The notes beneath the pieces are model-generated. The model made no database searches, had not been told where the DNA came from, and saw only the letters and a list, made by a program, of their open reading frames with translations. The position numbers and the translations under genes were made by a program. From NCBI RefSeq assembly GCF_900096765.1, contig NZ_LT615228.1, positions 998,669 through 1,062,668 of the forward strand: a DNA stretch of 64,000 nucleotides, in the 5' to 3' direction. Shown in pieces: positions 59,551 to 64,000 of this stretch. This DNA comes from Polynucleobacter necessarius (GTDB lineage: Bacteria > Pseudomonadota > Gammaproteobacteria > Burkholderiales > Burkholderiaceae). Numbering within the stretch: position 1 is the first letter of the stretch; each line of letters opens with the position of its first letter.

Positions 59551-60534
59551 AATAATCGGCAAAAAAAGCCGATTATTTTATCCTTTTTATTCGCCCTAGC
59601 AGGCTTGGTAACGAGTTTGAGCATTCAAGCACAAACTGCTACATACCCAGTCAAACCTATTAAACTTATCGCCCCTGTTGCTGCTGGGGGAGGTTTAGAT
59701 AATATTGCCCGCGCTGTAGCGGAGAAACTTTCTCGCTCTATCGGCCAACCCGTCATTGTGGAAAACATGGGTGGTAGTGGAGCCATTGCTTCACAAGCGA
59801 CCGCTAAAGCACCAGCAGATGGCTACACGCTCATGATTGCGTATGTTGGTACACACGGCACCAATCCTGCAATTCGCCGCCTGCCATATGACGCGATCAA
59901 AGACTTCACTCCAATTGGTATGATCGGCGCAACTCCAAACGTATTAATCATCAATCCAGATTTACCGATTAAAAACTTCAAGGAGTTTGTGGATTACGCC
60001 AAAAAGAATCCAGCGAAATTAAGCTATGGCTCTGCTGGTCCTGGTACCTTCACCCATCTTGGTATGGAGCAACTAAAACTAGCGGCTGGAATATTCATGG
60101 TGCATGTGCCTTATCGCGGCATTGGCCCTGCTTACACAGACTTACTGGCCGGTCAAACTCAAGCCATGCTCCCCACTTTGTTTGCTGCACTCCCTTATCT
60201 GAATACCAATCGCGTACGTGGCCTTGCAGTTACAGGTGCGAAACGTAACCCTGCGGCACCCAATATTCCGACCTTCAAAGAACTTGGCTTTAACGGCTTT
60301 GATGGTCAACAGTGGTACGGCGTAGTAGGCCCAGCCAACCTACCTCCTACGATTGTTACCAAACTTAATGCTGAACTCAATAAAGTGTTGGCGCTACCAG
60401 ACTTCTCAGAAAAGATGTCAAGCGAGGCAATGACTCTGATGCCTATGACACCACCGCAGTTTGGCAATTACATCAAAGAAGATATTGCACGTTGGGCCAA
60501 AGTTGCCAAAGATCGCCATATTGAACTGGAATAA
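59539..60534 (+). CDS. TctC/Bug-family binding protein with duplicated start region
   Basis: 331 residues. A signal peptide (LSFLFALAGLVTSLSIQAQ) is followed by Bug motifs KPIKLIAPVAAGGGLDNIARAVAEKL, IVENMGGSGAIASQATAKAPADGYTLMIAY and VPYRGIGPAYTDLLAGQTQ. A 14-bp duplication places a second, out-of-frame ATG (59525) at the position the original start would have held relative to upstream sequence. The in-frame ATG is therefore displaced by 14 nt and initiation is probably reduced. First of the set with MmgE/PrpD and the dehydrogenase. Confidence 0.87.
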   Translation: MSKTNNRQKKPIILSFLFALAGLVTSLSIQAQTATYPVKPIKLIAPVAAGGGLDNIARAVAEKLSRSIGQPVIVENMGGSGAIASQATAKAPADGYTLMIAYVGTHGTNPAIRRLPYDAIKDFTPIGMIGATPNVLIINPDLPIKNFKEFVDYAKKNPAKLSYGSAGPGTFTHLGMEQLKLAAGIFMVHVPYRGIGPAYTDLLAGQTQAMLPTLFAALPYLNTNRVRGLAVTGAKRNPAAPNIPTFKELGFNGFDGQQWYGVVGPANLPPTIVTKLNAELNKVLALPDFSEKMSSEAMTLMPMTPPQFGNYIKEDIARWAKVAKDRHIELE

Positions 60535-60566
60535 ACATTACTCAATCATTAAATATTAGGAAAAAT

Positions 60567-61940
60567 ATGTCTCACGCTATTGCCGCAGCAGCTGATTTAA
60601 ACGCACCGCCAGTCACTAAAATTTTGGCGGAGTTTGTTACATCCCATCCAAGCCAAGGCTGGACCCCTGAAGTAGATCACGAAGCTCATCGTACTTTTTT
60701 AAATTGGCTCGGCTGCGCTATTGGCGCTGCTAATCATGAGAGCGTTGAATCCTCATTGGCCGCTATTCGAGAATTTCAGCCAGCTGCTCAAGCCAGCATC
60801 TTGGGTCGTAAAGATAAAGTCGATATGAGTGGCGCTGCTCTAATTAACGGCATTAGCTCACACACTTTTGACTTTGATGACACCCACCTAAAAACCGTGA
60901 TCCACCCAGCAGGACCAGTAGCCTCAGCAATTCTGGCACTTGGCGAGCACATCAATGCCAATGGTCGTCAAATTATTGACTCACTAATTTTAGGTATCGA
61001 TGTAGCTTGCCGTGTTGGTAATGCAATGTACCCTGATCACTATCACCGCGGTTGGCATATCACTGGCTCAACTGGCATGCTTGGTTCGGCAGCAGCTTGC
61101 TCACGAATGATGGGTCTTGATCTTCAGAAAACAACGATGGCTTTGGGTATCGCGGCTTCACAACCTGTGGGTATGCGTGAGCAGTTTGGCACCATGACTA
61201 AACCATTCCATCCAGGTGGTGCGGCACGGGCCGGCCAACTCTCTGCATTGTTGGCAAAGCACGGCTTTACTGCTAGCCCCAAAGCACTCGAAGCTGGACG
61301 CGGCTACATGCAAACTGTTTCTACCAAGTGTGATTGGGCGGAAATTGATCGCGCCCTTGGTAAGTCATTTGAAATTTCTTTAAATACCTACAAGCCATTT
61401 GCCTGCGGTATTGTGATTCACCCTGCTATTGATGCCTGCGCACAACTACGCGCTCAAGGAGTGAAAGCAGAAGACGTCGAGCGCATTGAATTACGCGTTC
61501 ACCCACTCGTGCTTGAGTTGACTGGCAAGAAAACTCCCAAGGATGGTCTAGAGGGTAAATTTAGTGTGTACCACGGTTGCGCTGTTGGCCTCATCTTCGG
61601 ACAAGCTGGCGAAGGCGAATACGCCGATGACATTGTTAATCGCCCTGATGTTGTGGCTCTGCGAGCCAAAGTCAATGCAACGACTGATACTTCTATTAGT
61701 GAAGCTTCTGTTGATGTCAAAGCCTTCCTGAAGGATGGCAAAGAAGTCCATATCTTCGTTAAAAATGCGATTGGTTCTGTTGAAAATCCAATGAGCGATG
61801 CCAACCTTGAGCAAAAGTTCACCAGTTTGGCAGAGCCAGTCATTGGCAAAGAGAAGACTCGCCAACTCATTTCTGCACTCTGGAAATTAGGGCAAGCTTC
61901 TGATCTCAAGCAAATTCTCAGTCTTTGCACACCTGACTAA
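60567..61940 (+). CDS. MmgE/PrpD family protein
   Basis: 457 residues. Family stretches: NWLGCAIGAANHESVESSL, LINGISSHTFDFDDTHLKTVIHPAGPVASAILALGE, RGWHITGSTGMLGSAAACSRM and FGTMTKPFHPGGAARAG. The family includes 2-methylcitrate dehydratase and aconitate-decarboxylase-like enzymes. With a TctC upstream and a 2-hydroxyacid dehydrogenase downstream it likely works on a di- or tricarboxylate. The specific reaction is unknown. Confidence 0.87.
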   Translation: MSHAIAAAADLNAPPVTKILAEFVTSHPSQGWTPEVDHEAHRTFLNWLGCAIGAANHESVESSLAAIREFQPAAQASILGRKDKVDMSGAALINGISSHTFDFDDTHLKTVIHPAGPVASAILALGEHINANGRQIIDSLILGIDVACRVGNAMYPDHYHRGWHITGSTGMLGSAAACSRMMGLDLQKTTMALGIAASQPVGMREQFGTMTKPFHPGGAARAGQLSALLAKHGFTASPKALEAGRGYMQTVSTKCDWAEIDRALGKSFEISLNTYKPFACGIVIHPAIDACAQLRAQGVKAEDVERIELRVHPLVLELTGKKTPKDGLEGKFSVYHGCAVGLIFGQAGEGEYADDIVNRPDVVALRAKVNATTDTSISEASVDVKAFLKDGKEVHIFVKNAIGSVENPMSDANLEQKFTSLAEPVIGKEKTRQLISALWKLGQASDLKQILSLCTPD

Positions 61941-61959
61941 ATTAAAGGGAAGTATTCCA

Positions 61960-62937
61960 ATGCCATCTTTACCAAACATCGTTGTTCTAGGGGACTATGA
62001 GCGCGCCCTTCGTCGTTTCTCCAATTGGGAGAAATTAGAAAAGCAAGCCAATCTGGTTATTCATCACGAGCCTTTACGAGATGAAGCCCTTTATGAAGCA
62101 GTTAAAGATGCCGATGCTATTGCAATCGTGCGTGATCGCTCTCCATTTAATGAGGCAATGATTGCACGTCTACCAAGGCTTAAATTTCTGATGTTCACCG
62201 GCGAACGGAATGGCACCTTGGATACTGCAGCTCTTGTAGCACGCAACATTCCAATTGCCTGCTCACCAGGAGGCCCCTCTAAAGAAACCACTGCGGAACT
62301 CACCTGGGCTCTTATTCTAGGTGCATCAAAGCGCCTAATAGAGGAAAACAAGCTGATAGCATCAGGTGGCTGGCGCGATCATTTATCTGTTTTACCAATG
62401 CTCTCTGGTGAGCGTCTTGGCATCATGGGTCTTGGCGCTATTGGTAGTCGGGTTGCGCGTGTAGGTGCTGCATTTGGCATGGAGGTAGTTGCTTGGAGTC
62501 CACGCATGACACCAGAGCGGGCTGCTGCTGAAAATGCAAAAGCCGTCAGCTTAGATGAACTGCTATCAACTTCTAAGATTGTATCGATGCATCTCGTAGC
62601 TGGGCCGGGCACTAAAGGCTTAATTAGCAAAGATCAATTGGCTTTAATGCGCCCAGATTCCATTTTGGTAAATACCTCACGTGCAGCGCTTATTCATATG
62701 GGGGATCTACAAAATGCTTTGGCAGCCGGTCGACCAGGCCAAGCTGCTGTGGATGTATTTGATATCGAGCCGCTTCCTAAAAAAGATCCTTTGCGCAACA
62801 CACCCAATCTTTTAGTAACTCCTCACTTAGGTTTTATTGCCGAACCCATATTTGAAACCTTCGCAAAAGGGATTACCGAGACACTAGAGGCTTGGCTCGA
62901 CAATAAGCCGGCCCCTCACCCCTTTAAGCTTCAATAA
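61960..62937 (+). CDS. D-2-hydroxyacid dehydrogenase family protein
   Basis: 325 residues. The NAD-binding motif LGIMGLGAIGSRVARVGAAFGMEV, catalytic Arg in LVNTSRAALIHMGDLQNAL, Glu in DVFDIEPLPKKDPL and His in LLVTPHLGFIAEP are present. Reduces a 2-oxoacid or oxidises the matching hydroxyacid. 19 nt after the MmgE/PrpD gene; probably co-transcribed. Confidence 0.9.
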   Translation: MPSLPNIVVLGDYERALRRFSNWEKLEKQANLVIHHEPLRDEALYEAVKDADAIAIVRDRSPFNEAMIARLPRLKFLMFTGERNGTLDTAALVARNIPIACSPGGPSKETTAELTWALILGASKRLIEENKLIASGGWRDHLSVLPMLSGERLGIMGLGAIGSRVARVGAAFGMEVVAWSPRMTPERAAAENAKAVSLDELLSTSKIVSMHLVAGPGTKGLISKDQLALMRPDSILVNTSRAALIHMGDLQNALAAGRPGQAAVDVFDIEPLPKKDPLRNTPNLLVTPHLGFIAEPIFETFAKGITETLEAWLDNKPAPHPFKLQ

Positions 62938-62939
62938 TT

Positions 62940-63479
62940 TTGAAAAAGCTCACGCCAAAAGAACTCTTTATTGGTTTTAGCAAGATAGGTATGTCTGGCT
63001 TTGGTGGCGTGCTGCCTTGGGCGCGCCGCACCATTGTTGAACAAGAAAAATGGCTGACCGCAGAAGAATTTAGTGCGATGCTCGGCATCTGCCAAATTGT
63101 TCCTGGACCCAACATCGTTAACCTAGGAGTCTGTGTCGGCAGTCGTTTCGCTGGTATACCGGGGGCCATTGCCGCAGTACTAGGTTTAATGCTTGGCCCT
63201 GTTGCACTTTTATTGTTGTTAGCAGTGCTCTATGAGCACTATAGCTATATGCCAATTGTTCAGGGTATGCTCAGAGGCGTTTCTGCGGTTGGCGTTGGCT
63301 TGATTGCTAGCACGGGTTTTAAGATGATGCGCACCGAACTGAAATATCCGCCAATGCTCGCTGTGATTGTTTTGGTGATCGTATTAGCAACCTGCTTTCA
63401 CTTAGGATTAGGCTGGGTTGTATTAATAGCTTCACCCCTGGCTATCGTTCTAGCCTGGAAAAAGGCGAAAAGATCATGA
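62940..63479 (+). CDS. chrA: Chromate transporter, N-terminal half protein (short ChrA)
   Basis: 179 residues, starting with TTG 2 nt after the preceding stop; no in-frame ATG lies at that end. One CHR domain: FSKIGMSGFGGVLPWARRTIVEQEKWLTAEEFSAML, ICQIVPGPNIVNLGVCVGSRFAGIPGAIAAVLGLMLGP, about six membrane segments. Forms a pair with the next gene, overlapping it by 4 nt. Short-chain ChrA pairs export chromate or transport sulfate-like anions. Confidence 0.87.
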   Translation: MKKLTPKELFIGFSKIGMSGFGGVLPWARRTIVEQEKWLTAEEFSAMLGICQIVPGPNIVNLGVCVGSRFAGIPGAIAAVLGLMLGPVALLLLLAVLYEHYSYMPIVQGMLRGVSAVGVGLIASTGFKMMRTELKYPPMLAVIVLVIVLATCFHLGLGWVVLIASPLAIVLAWKKAKRS

Positions 63480-63985
63480 GCGCCCTGATCAGCTTATTTA
63501 TCAAGTTTTCTGCTTTTTCTTTAGTTGCATTTGGCGGAATTAATGCACTCCTTCCTGTGCTTTATGACTTATCGGTGAATCAAGAGCATTGGATTAATGC
63601 TCAGACTTTCTCAGACTACTTTGCAATTGCCCAAGCCGCACCAGGACCTAACCTGATGACAGTCACCTTAATTGGCTGGAATGTTGGGGGCGTTCTGGGG
63701 GCTGCAATTGCCACGCTAGCTATCTCATGGCCTTCTTCCATCATGATTTATTTTTTGCAAAAATCGATTCTGAGCATGCAAGATAAGGATCGGCAACAAG
63801 CAATTCAGTTTGCTGCAGCTGCGCTAGCGGTGGGATTGGTTCTGTCCGCAGCTTGGCAAATTAATCAAAGCTTAGCCGCCTATCTATTGACGATTGGCAC
63901 TATAACTATTACCTTTTTCACACGTTGGCATCCTTTGTATCTCATTGCGCTTGGTGCGCTTCTAGGAATCCTGGGCTTTATTTAA
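63476..63985 (+). CDS. chrA: Chromate transporter, C-terminal half protein (short ChrA)
   Basis: 169 residues, one CHR domain: FSLVAFGGINALLPVLYDLSV, DYFAIAQAAPGPNLMTVTLIGWNVGGVLGAAIATLAISWPSSIMIYFL. About six membrane segments. Starts at ATGA within the end of its partner. The opposite membrane orientation expected for the second half of a split ChrA could be tested by topology prediction. Ends 15 bp before the right edge. Confidence 0.87.
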   Translation: MSALISLFIKFSAFSLVAFGGINALLPVLYDLSVNQEHWINAQTFSDYFAIAQAAPGPNLMTVTLIGWNVGGVLGAAIATLAISWPSSIMIYFLQKSILSMQDKDRQQAIQFAAAALAVGLVLSAAWQINQSLAAYLLTIGTITITFFTRWHPLYLIALGALLGILGFI

Positions 63986-64000
63986 GAAAGAATCAATAAC

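Noticed and set aside
1..64000. CRISPR arrays, rRNA genes, intact insertion sequences, prophage genes
   Set aside because: No regularly spaced repeats, rRNA-like sequence, transposase or phage structural genes were recognised in the window.

Overview
The window looks like a chromosome segment of a low-GC betaproteobacterium of the Polynucleobacter type (Burkholderiaceae). The support is the gene order gyrA-serC-pheA-hisC-tyrA-aroA-cmk-rpsA-ihfB-lapB-ugd-rfaE1-rfaD-comEA-cysM, the block rpsP-rimM-trmD-rplS, the pair ubiG-gph ahead of a one-piece tmRNA, and abundant TctC/Bug and TRAP binding proteins. The genus is inferred from gene content and order; no database search was made.

Layout. 1-4838 (minus): a phosphonate uptake and breakdown operon (PhnZ-type HD oxygenase, phnC, phnD, phnE, iron alcohol dehydrogenase, FAD oxidoreductase running off the left edge). 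5137-13833: mixed metabolic and transport genes, many damaged (CitE-like lyase, DUF294 protein, acetate permease actP, carboxylesterase). 13833-24970: housekeeping (pmbA, mogA, orn, M48 protease, rsgA, CobD/CbiB, NUDIX, rplS-trmD-rimM-rpsP). 25011-31232: a fatty-acid oxidation cluster with intact etfAB but broken dehydrogenase, ligase and deacetylase-like genes. 31283-49993: mltB and the long minus-strand core (LPS heptose/UDP-glucuronate genes, rpsA, aromatic amino acid and serine pathway, gyrA). 50153-52613: ompA, ubiG, broken gph, tmRNA. 52614-54920: a decayed island holding an HTH-GAF gene and an HD-GYP gene, both wrecked, ending at the 3' fragment of a tRNA-Ser-like gene. 54957-63985: broken methyltransferase and pirin genes, then TctC proteins, trhO, an MmgE/PrpD-dehydrogenase pair and a split ChrA transporter.

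The main observation is genome erosion with a distinctive mutational mark. Eleven genes carry frameshifts or stops, one has a large internal deletion, and phnC has lost the invariant Walker A glycine. The damaged genes are conditional ones (acetate and fatty-acid use, esterase, signalling, phosphatase); translation, cell-wall, DNA and amino acid genes stay open. Repairing the inferred lesions gives a whole number of codons for every frameshifted gene. Several lesions are exact tandem duplications of 10, 11, 11, 12 and 14 bp (plus one of 4 bp, and one of 11 bp in non-coding DNA). They are out of frame in dispensable genes and in frame (12 bp) in trmD. These are hard to explain as sequencing errors and suggest a recently host-restricted or otherwise relaxed lineage, such as the Polynucleobacter symbionts of ciliates, with an active short-tandem-duplication process.
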